Source of the DNA: DATAFO01 sp046728935
Lineage (GTDB): Bacteria; Actinomycetota; Thermoleophilia; Solirubrobacterales; 70-9
Direction of reading: 5' to 3'
NCBI GenBank assembly: GCA_046728935.1
Contig: JBKPFS010000163.1
Span: 1-18,065, forward strand
DNA length: 18,065 nt
How positions within the stretch are numbered: position 1 is the stretch's first letter; each line of letters opens with the position of its first letter. Below the pieces are notes generated by a model that saw only the letters and a program-made list of their open reading frames with translations, made no database searches and had not been told where the DNA came from. Positions 6,349-12,609 of the stretch are shown here, piece by piece. The translations under genes and the position numbers were made by a program.

Positions 6349-6374
6349 GTGAGGCGGCGTAGCCGTCGCAGGTG
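6349..6374 (+). repeat. Hairpin plus GCAGGTG module, copy B
   Basis: GGCGGC-GTA-GCCGTC (6353-6367, one G-T wobble) followed directly by GCAGGTG (6368-6374). It matches 1956-1981 at 23 of 26 bases. It directly follows the second 40-bp palindrome unit and precedes the -10 box of the 6396 gene. Confidence 0.6.
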
Positions 6375-6382
6375 ACGATCGG

Positions 6383-6388
6383 TAGGTT
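6383..6388 (+). promoter_or_regulatory. -10 box of leaderless type for the 6396 gene
   Basis: TAGGTT ends 7 bases before GTG 6396, and there is no Shine-Dalgarno. This favours GTG 6396 over the in-frame GTG 6372, which lies inside the repeat module. Confidence 0.55.
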
Positions 6389-6395
6389 GCGGCCC

Positions 6396-7523
6396 GTGCC
6401 AGTCACCGTGCGCCCGGTCGCCGGACGCCGCGATCTGAAGCGCTTCATCGAGCTGCCGTACCGCCTGCGTCGCGACGACCCGCGGTGGGTGCCGCCGCTT
6501 CGCTTCGAGCGTCGCCAGTTCCTCGATCGCAACAAGAACCCGTTCTTCCACCACGCGGAGGCCGAGTACTTCCTCTGCGAGCGCGACGGCGAGGTGATGG
6601 GGAGGATCACCGCGCAGATCGACCAGCGCTGGGACGAGTTCCAGGGCGGGAACGACGGGATGTTCGGGTTCTTCGAGGTCGAGAACGACCCCGAGGTGAC
6701 CGGGGCCCTGATCGAGACCGCGGGCGGGTGGCTTCGCGATCGCGGGCGCGAGCGGATGCTCGGGCCCATGGACTTCACGACCAACGACGAGTGCGGCGTG
6801 CTCGTCGACGGCTTCGACGAGCCGCCGATCATCCTCCAGCCCTGGCACCCGCCGTACTACCGCGAACTGCTCGATGGGCTCGGCCTGACGAAGGCGATGG
6901 ACATGTGGATGTGGGACCTGTGGCTGGGGAAGCTCAAGCAGGGCAACGAGTTCGATCCGATGATCGAGGCGGCGGCAAAGGTCTCCGAGGAGAAGGGCGT
7001 CGTCGTCCGCAAGATGCGAAAACGCGACCTCGAGAACGAGATCGCCCGCTTCATGGAGGTCTACAACGAGGCCTGGAGCCGCAACTGGGGCTTCGTCCCG
7101 ATCACCGAGGAGGAGGTGGCCTTCCAGGCGAGGAACCTGAAGCCCATCCTGGTCGAGGACTGGGCGATGATCGCGGAGAAGGGGGACGAGGTCGTCGGCG
7201 CCGCGCTCACGCTTCCGGACTTCAACCAGGTGTTGAAGAAGATGAACGGCCGCCTATTCCCCTTCGGCTGGTGGCACTTCCTCACCGGCCGGGGCAAGAT
7301 CGACCGAGTTCGCGTCTTCGCGCTCGGCGTGAAGCGCCAGTACCAGCACCTCGGCGTCGCCGCCGCCCTCTACAAGCGTCACCGCGAGACGGCGACGTGG
7401 ATGCCGCAAAAGGGCGGCCAGACCGGCTGGATCCTGGAGACCAACAAGGCGATGAACCGCGCCATGGAGGGCATGGGCGGCACGATCGCCTCTACTTACC
7501 GGCTCTACGAGCGCGCGCTGTAG
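6396..7523 (+). CDS. GNAT-like N-acetyltransferase family protein, uncharacterised
   Basis: 375 residues from GTG 6396, beginning VPVTVRPVAGRRDLKRFIELPYRLRRDDP, which resembles the usual start of this uncharacterised family. The N-terminal half has FERRQFLDRNKNPFFHHAEAEYFL, GEVMGRITAQID and MDFTTNDECGVLVDG. The C-terminal half has FMEVYNEAWSRNWGFVPIT and then RVFALGVKRQYQHLGVAAALYKRH, whose Q/RxxGxA-like loop fits the acetyl-CoA pyrophosphate-binding turn of GNAT enzymes, followed by GWILETNKAMNRAMEGMGG. The protein probably contains two GNAT-like halves. It is soluble with no signal peptide. The acceptor substrate is unknown. It has its own promoter, divergent from the alpha-oxoamine synthase. 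Confidence 0.7.
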   Translation: MPVTVRPVAGRRDLKRFIELPYRLRRDDPRWVPPLRFERRQFLDRNKNPFFHHAEAEYFLCERDGEVMGRITAQIDQRWDEFQGGNDGMFGFFEVENDPEVTGALIETAGGWLRDRGRERMLGPMDFTTNDECGVLVDGFDEPPIILQPWHPPYYRELLDGLGLTKAMDMWMWDLWLGKLKQGNEFDPMIEAAAKVSEEKGVVVRKMRKRDLENEIARFMEVYNEAWSRNWGFVPITEEEVAFQARNLKPILVEDWAMIAEKGDEVVGAALTLPDFNQVLKKMNGRLFPFGWWHFLTGRGKIDRVRVFALGVKRQYQHLGVAAALYKRHRETATWMPQKGGQTGWILETNKAMNRAMEGMGGTIASTYRLYERAL

Positions 7524-7560
7524 CGCTCCGCCCGACGCGCGCAGCCACCGCGGCCCTCAC

Positions 7561-7599
7561 CTGGCGCTTTTCTTCGGCAGATCCGAAAGAAACCGCCAG
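7561..7599. repeat. Long imperfect hairpin, 17-position stem
   Basis: Arms 7561-7577 and 7583-7599 pair over 17 positions around CAGAT. The outer six (CTGGCG/CGCCAG) and the inner five (TTCGG/CCGAA) are perfect; in between there are two mismatches and one G-T wobble. It lies 37 bases after the GNAT-like gene and has no T-run, so it could be a 3'-end stabiliser, a T-less terminator or the remnant of a palindromic element. The rest of 7524-7662 holds no gene. Confidence 0.65.
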
Positions 7600-7649
7600 A
7601 ACGTCCGCGTTCGCGAGCCAAGTAGGGCAAGACCGGCGAGCGGCGTCTG

Positions 7650-7655
7650 TACGCT
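7650..7655 (+). promoter_or_regulatory. -10 box of leaderless type for the DUF2277 gene
   Basis: TACGCT ends 7 bases before ATG 7663. No Shine-Dalgarno is visible. Confidence 0.5.
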
Positions 7656-7662
7656 GCCGGCC

Positions 7663-7932
<270 letters not shown>

Positions 7933-7935
7933 TCC

Positions 7936-7954
7936 AAGCCGCAACCTCCGGCTT
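7936..7954 (+). terminator. Small hairpin after the DUF2277 gene
   Basis: AAGCCG (7936-7941) pairs with CGGCTT (7949-7954) around a 7-base loop, 3 bases after the stop, followed by only one further T. A weak terminator candidate. Confidence 0.3.
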
Positions 7955-7983
7955 TCCGGGCCGCCTGTGTCCTCGGCCGGGAT

Positions 7984-7989
7984 TAGAGT
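7984..7989 (+). promoter_or_regulatory. Candidate -10 box for the 7999 gene
   Basis: TAGAGT ends 9 bases before ATG 7999, similar to but not the same as the 7-base geometry seen elsewhere. No Shine-Dalgarno and no -35 box. Confidence 0.4.
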
Positions 7990-7998
7990 AGGCCCGCG

Positions 7999-8322
7999 AT
8001 GGAGGAGCTCCTGGAAACCGAGGCGATCGAGGAGCCGGCGACCGAAGAGGACGAGGGCGTCGAGTCAGAGGCGCGGCCCCTGCCGACCCGTGCGAGCGGG
8101 GGCGAGATTTCGATCTGGCGCGACGAGGTGAGGACCGCGGCGCTCGCCGCTGGGGCGGGCCTGGTAGCCGGGGCCGCGACAGTCGCCGTGGTCAGGGCCA
8201 GCCGGCCGTCGTCGCGGCGCCGACCGTCGAAGCGCAGGCGCGAGCGCGAGCGGCCGGCGCGGGTGATCGCCAGCCGCTCCTTCCTCGTCGACGTTCACCT
8301 GCTCGGCTCCGACCGCCGCTAG
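7999..8322 (+). CDS. Hypothetical single-TM protein, acidic head and basic tail
   Basis: 107 residues; no family recognised. The first about 25 residues are very acidic (MEELLETEAIEEPATEEDEGVE). A hydrophobic segment TAALAAGAGLVAGAATVAVV (about residues 46-65) could be a membrane helix, and a strongly basic stretch follows (RASRPSSRRRPSKRRRERERP, about 66-86). The tail ends RVIASRSFLVDVHLLGSDRR. The charge layout suggests an outside acidic head and an inside basic tail, if the hydrophobic segment spans the membrane. The stop is 5 bases before the next gene, so it is probably co-transcribed with the DNA glycosylase; this may be incidental. Confidence 0.6.
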   Translation: MEELLETEAIEEPATEEDEGVESEARPLPTRASGGEISIWRDEVRTAALAAGAGLVAGAATVAVVRASRPSSRRRPSKRRRERERPARVIASRSFLVDVHLLGSDRR

Positions 8323-8327
8323 CGCCG

Positions 8328-9233
8328 ATGGGCGCGGCGGGGGCCTCGCTCGAGGTCGAGGCGCGACCGCCGTGGCCTTACCGCATCCCCCGCTCGAGCG
8401 GGGGCGACAGCGTGCTGCGGTCGCCGCGGCCGGGGCTCGTCTGCCGCCTACTCCACGTCGAGGGCGGGCCGGTGATCGTCCACGCCTGGCAGCCCGGCAG
8501 GGACCGGGTCGTGCTGCGCGCCAGTGGCGCCTCGAGAGCGCGGCTCGCGATCGCCATCGAGCGCATGCGGTTCGCCCTCAGCGTCGACGAGAGCCTCCGC
8601 GACTTCCACGAGGCCTTCAAGTGGGATCCGCTACTGGGCCCCGCGCTTCGCGCCCGTCCGTGGTACCGCCCCGCGCGCAGGCCCTGGCCGTGGGAGGCCC
8701 TTGCGTGGGCGGTCACCTCGCAGCTGATCGAGGCGGGGCGGGCGGCGCAGATCCAGCGCCGCATCGTCGGGAAGTGGGGGCCACGGCTCCAGATGGCCGA
8801 CGGCAGGCTGCGGGACGTTCCCGGCGCGGAGGTGATCGCGGGCCGGGCGCCCGCGGAGCTGGCGGCGATGGACCTCGCCCCATCGCGCGCCCTCTCGCTG
8901 ATCCGCTGCGCGCGCGAGGTCGCCTCCGGACGGGTCGATCCCGGCTCGCGCGAGGGGGACGCCAGGCTGCGTCGGATCCCGGGCATCGGGCCGTGGACCC
9001 TCCAGTGCCTTGGCCGCAACGGCCGCGGCGAGCCCGACTCGCTACCGGCCGGCGATCTCGCCTACGTGAAGCTCGTCGGGCGCCTCGCGGGGCTCGGCCG
9101 GCGGGCGACCGTGCCCGAGGTGGAGGAGTTCTTCGCGGCCTACGAGCCCTATCGGGCGCTCGCGGGCGCCTTCGCCCTCGTTCACTGGCACAAGGCGGTT
9201 CGCAAGGGGCCGCGCCTTCGCATCGCGGCGTGA
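8328..9233 (+). CDS. AlkA-type DNA-3-methyladenine glycosylase (HhH-GPD)
   Basis: 301 residues. It removes alkylated bases from DNA as the first step of base-excision repair. The N-terminal about 90 residues form the AlkA-like beta domain, with FHEAFKWDPLLGPALRARPWYRP leading into the helical core. PWEALAWAVTSQLIEAGRAAQIQRRIV is the usual helix that contacts the lesion site. The helix-hairpin-helix RRIPGIGPWTLQCLG starts near residue 215 (IPG at about 217), and the catalytic aspartate is D243 in LPAGDLAYVKLVG. No Fe-S cysteine loop is present, which separates it from Nth/MutY. The start at ATG 8328 is 5 bases after the previous stop and lacks a Shine-Dalgarno, so translational coupling is likely. 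No ada or other alkylation gene is adjacent. Confidence 0.85.
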   Translation: MGAAGASLEVEARPPWPYRIPRSSGGDSVLRSPRPGLVCRLLHVEGGPVIVHAWQPGRDRVVLRASGASRARLAIAIERMRFALSVDESLRDFHEAFKWDPLLGPALRARPWYRPARRPWPWEALAWAVTSQLIEAGRAAQIQRRIVGKWGPRLQMADGRLRDVPGAEVIAGRAPAELAAMDLAPSRALSLIRCAREVASGRVDPGSREGDARLRRIPGIGPWTLQCLGRNGRGEPDSLPAGDLAYVKLVGRLAGLGRRATVPEVEEFFAAYEPYRALAGAFALVHWHKAVRKGPRLRIAA

Positions 9234-9240
9234 CGACCGC

Positions 9241-9460
9241 CTACTCAGCGAGCTCGAGGTGGCTTTGCCAGTCGGGATCGAGCTCGTCGAGCGCTGCGAA
9301 GACGGTGGACTGGAGCTCCTGCTCGTCCATCGCGTCCGCGTCGAAGGTCGCTGACTCGAGATCCGGGTCGAAGCCGACGGGGATCCCCGGTCTCGTCGCC
9401 CGCGGCCATCGCGAGCTCCTCGGCCCGGGGGCCGGTGGCGGCCAGGATCAGCATCGCCAT
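9241..9460 (-). pseudogene. Small gene with apparent +1 frameshift
   Basis: From ATG 9460 the minus strand reads MAMLILAATGPRAEELAMAAGDETG. Around the G-run at about 9380-9383 the frame must shift by one base to continue IPVGFDPDLESATFDADAMD and then end in DPDWQSHLELAE with TAG at 9243-9241. The span is 220 bases (73 x 3 + 1), so one extra base restores a 72-residue acidic protein. Support for a real gene: the second frame has strong G/C third positions, and TAGGGT sits exactly 7 bases before ATG 9460. Either a sequencing error in the G-run, a recent mutation, or programmed frameshifting. I do not recognise the family. It converges with the glycosylase gene, 7 bases away. Confidence 0.6.
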
Positions 9461-9467
9461 GGCGCGA

Positions 9468-9473
9468 ACCCTA
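9468..9473 (-). promoter_or_regulatory. -10 box of leaderless type for the frameshifted gene
   Basis: Minus-strand TAGGGT ends 7 bases before ATG 9460, the same geometry as at five other genes here. Confidence 0.5.
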
Positions 9474-9530
9474 TCCCGCGATCGGTGGCTTCAGCACAGC
9501 GTAGATGCCAAACGCGCGGCTCGGCCTTTC

Positions 9531-10559
9531 CTAGTCGGGAATCTCTCCAGGGAGCAGTTCGTTGGTGAGCAGGTCGTCGGCGGTCGGGCGCCGCTCGATC
9601 AGCCCCTTGTCGGCGAAGAAGCCCGCGAACGCCTCCCACTCGCTGGGGTTCATGTAGCCGTATGGGTGGCCGGTGCCCTCGGGCTCGAGGAGCGGCAGCG
9701 TGCGCTCGACCTCGGCCTGGGTCAGCCTCGGGTCGAGGCCGTCGCCGGCGGCGAGTACGGCGTTGGTCGCCCCGCGCGGGTCGTCCACGGCCGCGCTGGT
9801 GCCGCGCTCGAGCGCGGCGATGAAGAGGCGGATCGGCTCCGGGTCGTCGGCGACCCGATCCTCGTTGGCGACTAGGACGAGCTCGTCGTAGGAGGGGATC
9901 CCGAGCCGGTCCACCGGCACGACCCGCGGATCCTTGCCGCGCTCGGCAAGGTCGACGCCCTCGACGTTGAGGAAGCCGCCGAGCATCGCGTCGGCGCGGC
10001 CGGAGAGCAGGGCGGGGAGCAGGTTGAGCCCCACGTCCACCTGGCTCACATCATCGAGGCTCAGCCCAGCCTGATCGAGGATCGTCTCCAGGAAGTCGGT
10101 CTGGTACGGGATCCCGGCCGTGGCGATCGTCTTCCCCCGAAGGTCCGCGGCGTCCTTGATCCCGGCCGCCGGAAGCGAGATCAGCGAGGTGAGCGGGCGC
10201 GGCACGAGCGCGGCAACCGCCACGACCGGGAGCCCCTGTTCGCGAGCCAGAATGACCTCGGGCTCGTACGAGATCGCCAGGTCGACCCGTCGGGCGGCGA
10301 CCTGCTTGATCGGCGCCGAGGGGTCGGAGGGAACCCGCGGCGAGACTCTGAGGCCGGCCTCCTCGAACAGGCCGCGGTCGAGCGCGGTGTAGATCCCTGC
10401 GTGGTCGGGATTGACGTAGAAGTCGAGCGCCAGGCTGAAGTCCTCGGTCGACCCGGCACTGGTGTTCTCCTCCTTCTCGCCGCACCCGGCGCCGAGCGCA
10501 CCGGCGAGCACGAGCGCTGCGATCGCGAGCAGGTGCGAGGGGCGTCGCATGGTTCTCAT
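9531..10559 (-). CDS. thiY: Thiamine-pyrimidine ABC transporter, substrate-binding lipoprotein (ThiY-like)
   Basis: 342 residues from ATG 10559, supported by AGAAAGG 5 bases upstream. The longer frame to 10877 lies inside thiX and is rejected. A lipoprotein signal peptide is clear: MRTMRRPSHLL, a hydrophobic core, and the lipobox LGAGC with the lipidated C26. The mature protein is NMT1/THI5-like: LALDFYVNPDHAGIYTALDRGLFEEAGL, then DLAISYEPEVILAREQGLPVVAVAAL, ADLRGKTIATAG and VGLNLLPALLSGRADAMLGG. ThiY-type proteins bind the pyrimidine half of thiamine (HMP or formylaminopyrimidine). The TPP riboswitch at the head of the operon makes this assignment much stronger than the NMT1 fold alone. It is the last gene of the operon, 23 bases after thiX. 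Confidence 0.88.
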   Translation of the reverse strand: MRTMRRPSHLLAIAALVLAGALGAGCGEKEENTSAGSTEDFSLALDFYVNPDHAGIYTALDRGLFEEAGLRVSPRVPSDPSAPIKQVAARRVDLAISYEPEVILAREQGLPVVAVAALVPRPLTSLISLPAAGIKDAADLRGKTIATAGIPYQTDFLETILDQAGLSLDDVSQVDVGLNLLPALLSGRADAMLGGFLNVEGVDLAERGKDPRVVPVDRLGIPSYDELVLVANEDRVADDPEPIRLFIAALERGTSAAVDDPRGATNAVLAAGDGLDPRLTQAEVERTLPLLEPEGTGHPYGYMNPSEWEAFAGFFADKGLIERRPTADDLLTNELLPGEIPD

Positions 10560-10582
10560 CGGAACCTTTCTATCGGCATCGT

Positions 10583-11371
10583 TCACCCGCTCGTTCGATG
10601 GGCAGCGTTGGGGCCCCACCAGGCGACACGCCGCTCTAGCAGGCTGAGCAGCCCGAAGAGCGCGATCGCGAACGCGGACAGGACCACGACGGCGGCGAAG
10701 AGCCTCGCGGTCAGGAGCTGCGCCGACGCCTGGAGCATCAGGTGGCCGAGGCCGGAGTCCGAGCCCGCCCACTCGCCGAACACGGCCCCGATTACGGCGA
10801 CGGCGACGGCGATCTTGGCGCCGCTGAACAGGTAGGGGAGCGCGGTAGGCACCTCGACGCGGCGCAGGATCTGCCACCGGCTTGCGTCGAGCGTACGCAT
10901 CATCGGCACCAGGTCGGGATCGACGGAGCGCAGGCCGTCGAGCGTGTTGACCGTGATCGGGAAGAAGCAGATCAGGGCGATGATCGCCAGCTTCGGCCCG
11001 ATCCCGTATCCGAACCAGACGACGAGGATCGGTGCGACGACGATGATCGGCACCGTCTGCGACGCGACCAGGAGCGGGTAGATGGCCCGACGCGCGCTAC
11101 TCGAGACGTGGAGCAGCAGGGCGAAGCCGACCCCGGCGGCGAGAGAGACCAGGAAGCCGAGCAGGACCTCCTGGAGGGTCACCCAAGCGTCGTCCGCCAG
11201 GAGCTCCCGGTCCTCCCAGAGCGCCTGGGCGATCTCGGTCGGCGCCGGGACGAGGAACGGCTCGATGTTGAGCGCGTTTGCCAGCAGGTCCCAGCGGGCG
11301 GCGGCCTCCCAGGCGCCGAGCAGCGCGAGCAGGATCAGGGCGGGGGGCAGGATGGTCCGCGCGCGGGTCAT
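10583..11371 (-). CDS. thiX: Thiamine-pyrimidine ABC transporter, permease (ThiX-like)
   Basis: 262 residues. The ATG at 11371 overlaps the thiZ stop as ATGA (11368-11371), so translation is coupled. About six hydrophobic segments are visible, starting with ILPPALILLALLGAWEAAA. The segment MMRTLDASRWQILRRVEVPTALPYLFSGAKIA is the EAA loop that docks on the ATPase, in the form usual for the SsuC/TauC/ThiX permease family. The FLVPAPTEIAQAL motif after the first helix is also typical of that family. It is an inner-membrane protein that should form a homodimer with two ThiZ subunits. The sulfonate reading (SsuC) is less likely because of the TPP riboswitch. Confidence 0.88.
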   Translation of the reverse strand: MTRARTILPPALILLALLGAWEAAARWDLLANALNIEPFLVPAPTEIAQALWEDRELLADDAWVTLQEVLLGFLVSLAAGVGFALLLHVSSSARRAIYPLLVASQTVPIIVVAPILVVWFGYGIGPKLAIIALICFFPITVNTLDGLRSVDPDLVPMMRTLDASRWQILRRVEVPTALPYLFSGAKIAVAVAVIGAVFGEWAGSDSGLGHLMLQASAQLLTARLFAAVVVLSAFAIALFGLLSLLERRVAWWGPNAAHRTSG

Positions 11372-12207
11372 CGCGATCCCTCCTTGAGCGCCCGGAACGC
11401 CCGCTCCCGGAGCGCGACGAAGGCGGGGTCCGTCACCGCGTCGGGGCGGGGGAGCGCGCGCGGCGCGGGCGCCGCAAGCTCGGCCACTGCGGTCGCAGGC
11501 CGGGCGGAGAGCACCACCACCCGGTCACAGAGGTAGAGCGCCTCCTCGGTGTCGTGCGTGACGAGCACGGTGGTTCGCGGCTCCAGCCGAAGCGCGCCGG
11601 CAAGCCATTCCTGCATCTCGGCGCGGGTGATGGCGTCGAGCGAGGCGAAGGGCTCGTCGAGGAGCAGCGCCGGCTTGCCCGCGAGCAGGGTGCGAAGGAA
11701 TGCGACCCGTTGGCGCATGCCGCCGGAGAGCTCCGCCGGGCGCGTGCGCTCGAAGCCTGCGAGGCCGAAGCGCTCGAACAGGGGATGGGCCGCGGCGCGC
11801 GCGCGGGCGCGCGGCGCTCCGCGATTGCGCAGCGCGATCGCGGCGTTGTCGATCGCGCTCAGCCAGGGCAGTAGCAGGTCGCGCTGGGGCATGTAGGCGC
11901 AGCGCGCGATCCGCTTGGCAGCGTCGGCGTCGACCGTGATCGAGCCCTCGCTCGGATCGCGAAGGCCGGCGATCAGCTCGAGCAGTGTCGACTTGCCGCA
12001 GCCCGACGGCCCAACGACTCCCAGCATCTCGCCCGGCTCGATCCGCAGCTCGAGGCCGTCGAGCACGCGCAGTTCGCCGAACGAATGGCGCAGGCCCTCG
12101 ATCTCGATCGAGGCGCCGCGTTCGCCGCCTGGGCCGCCGGCTCCGGGGGCTACGTCCCCTTCAACCGCTCGAGGCTCCGCTGCGGGAGCCTCTGAAATCG
12201 TTCGCAT
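11368..12207 (-). CDS. thiZ: Thiamine-pyrimidine ABC transporter, ATPase (ThiZ-like)
   Basis: 279 residues from ATG 12207, directly after the riboswitch Shine-Dalgarno. The longer frame (to 12240) would start inside the aptamer and is rejected. All ABC motifs are present: Walker A GPSGCGKST (66-74), Q-loop YMPQRDLLLPW, signature LSGGMRQRVAF, Walker B ALLLDEPFASLDAI and the switch histidine in VTHDTEEAL. About 30 Ala/Gly/Pro-rich residues precede the domain, an extension unusual for the family. ThiZ hydrolyses ATP to drive pyrimidine uptake through ThiX. It is the first gene of the operon. Confidence 0.9.
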   Translation of the reverse strand: MRTISEAPAAEPRAVEGDVAPGAGGPGGERGASIEIEGLRHSFGELRVLDGLELRIEPGEMLGVVGPSGCGKSTLLELIAGLRDPSEGSITVDADAAKRIARCAYMPQRDLLLPWLSAIDNAAIALRNRGAPRARARAAAHPLFERFGLAGFERTRPAELSGGMRQRVAFLRTLLAGKPALLLDEPFASLDAITRAEMQEWLAGALRLEPRTTVLVTHDTEEALYLCDRVVVLSARPATAVAELAAPAPRALPRPDAVTDPAFVALRERAFRALKEGSR

Positions 12208-12312
12208 GCTCCCTCCGCGCGCATTACCGCACAGGTTCAAAGGGTCGGCGCCGGGGGTTTCATGCCAGAGGCGCCATCTCAGCCCGCTTGCCCGCGAGCC
12301 CCCCTGACTTCA
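12208..12312 (-). ncRNA. TPP riboswitch (THI element) controlling thiZXY
   Basis: On the minus strand the conserved blocks occur in order. GGGGGGCTCGC...GCGGGCTGAGA has a P3-like stem (GCTCGC/GCGGGC) around GGGCAA. It is followed by a GGCGCC...GGCGCC stem, then GACCCTTTGAACCTG, GCGGTAATGCGC and GCGGAGGGA. CTGAGA and the CCTG/TAATGC/GGAGGGA series are diagnostic of TPP aptamers. The 3' conserved GGAGGGAG is also the Shine-Dalgarno of thiZ, one base before the ATG, so ligand binding should directly hide the ribosome site. The outer limits are approximate. Confidence 0.93.
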
Positions 12313-12322
12313 CTCGCCCTGC

Positions 12323-12328
12323 AGTCTA
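12323..12328 (-). promoter_or_regulatory. -10 box of the thiZXY operon
   Basis: Minus-strand TAGACT ends about 10 bases before the aptamer, which puts the transcription start near 12316. No clear -35 box. It begins 8 bases after the end of the preceding small ORF. Confidence 0.5.
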
Positions 12329-12335
12329 GCTTGCG

Positions 12336-12530
12336 CTACTCGCCCGCCCCGCCGCGCCAGTTGAGCTCCAGCTCCTGCGTGTCCTGGTCGATGTCCCGTC
12401 GCGGCGGCGAATCCGCCGGGGCTCCGGGCTCATCCGGGTGGGGCTCAGCGGGGTCCCATCTCTCGGCGAATGGGGGCGGGGGCAGGTCCGTGTCCGTCGT
12501 GCAGACCGGGTTCTCTGTGGTCCTTGCCAT
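12336..12530 (-). CDS. Small acidic proline-rich hypothetical protein, 64 residues
   Basis: ATG at 12530 with GAGG 5 bases upstream. The sequence MARTTENPVCTTDTDLPPPPFAERWDP continues with Pro/Asp/Glu-rich, probably disordered residues and ends QELELNWRGGAGE. There is one Cys and no hydrophobic segment. I do not recognise the family. It lies downstream of the MoxR-VWA pair on the same strand (79-base gap) and stops just before the thi promoter. That neat fit between two other elements supports a real gene, but it could still be chance in GC-rich DNA. Confidence 0.45.
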   Translation of the reverse strand: MARTTENPVCTTDTDLPPPPFAERWDPAEPHPDEPGAPADSPPRRDIDQDTQELELNWRGGAGE

Positions 12531-12583
12531 CTCTGCCTCGTGTACCTCACCCTTTCGCCTACCCGCTGGTCGCCAGATGTAAC

Positions 12584-12596
12584 CCGGCGGAGCCGG
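12584..12596. other. Short GC hairpin after the VWA gene
   Basis: CCGGC-GGA-GCCGG, a 5-bp perfect stem, 14 bases beyond the VWA stop at 12610 and upstream of the small ORF. It could be a weak transcript-end or processing structure; there is no T-run. Confidence 0.3.
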
Positions 12597-12609
12597 CGAA
12601 GGGCTCGAG

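Noticed and set aside
6278..6374. CRISPR array reading of the repeated palindromes
   Set aside because: Only two units with short related spacers, and no cas genes in the window; the units are hairpin modules with a shared GCAGGTG foot.
5007..6848. 613-residue minus-strand frame beginning far upstream of the alpha-oxoamine synthase
   Set aside because: The extra N-terminal part runs antisense through the GNAT-like gene and the palindromes. The family similarity begins after GTG 6263, which has its own -10 box.
10560..10877. Longer N-terminus for thiY
   Set aside because: It overlaps the end of thiX, and the lipoprotein signal peptide starts at 10559 with a ribosome site.
12208..12240. Upstream start for thiZ (MNLCGNARGGS extension)
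   Set aside because: The extension translates the TPP aptamer itself; ATG 12207 lies right after the aptamer Shine-Dalgarno.
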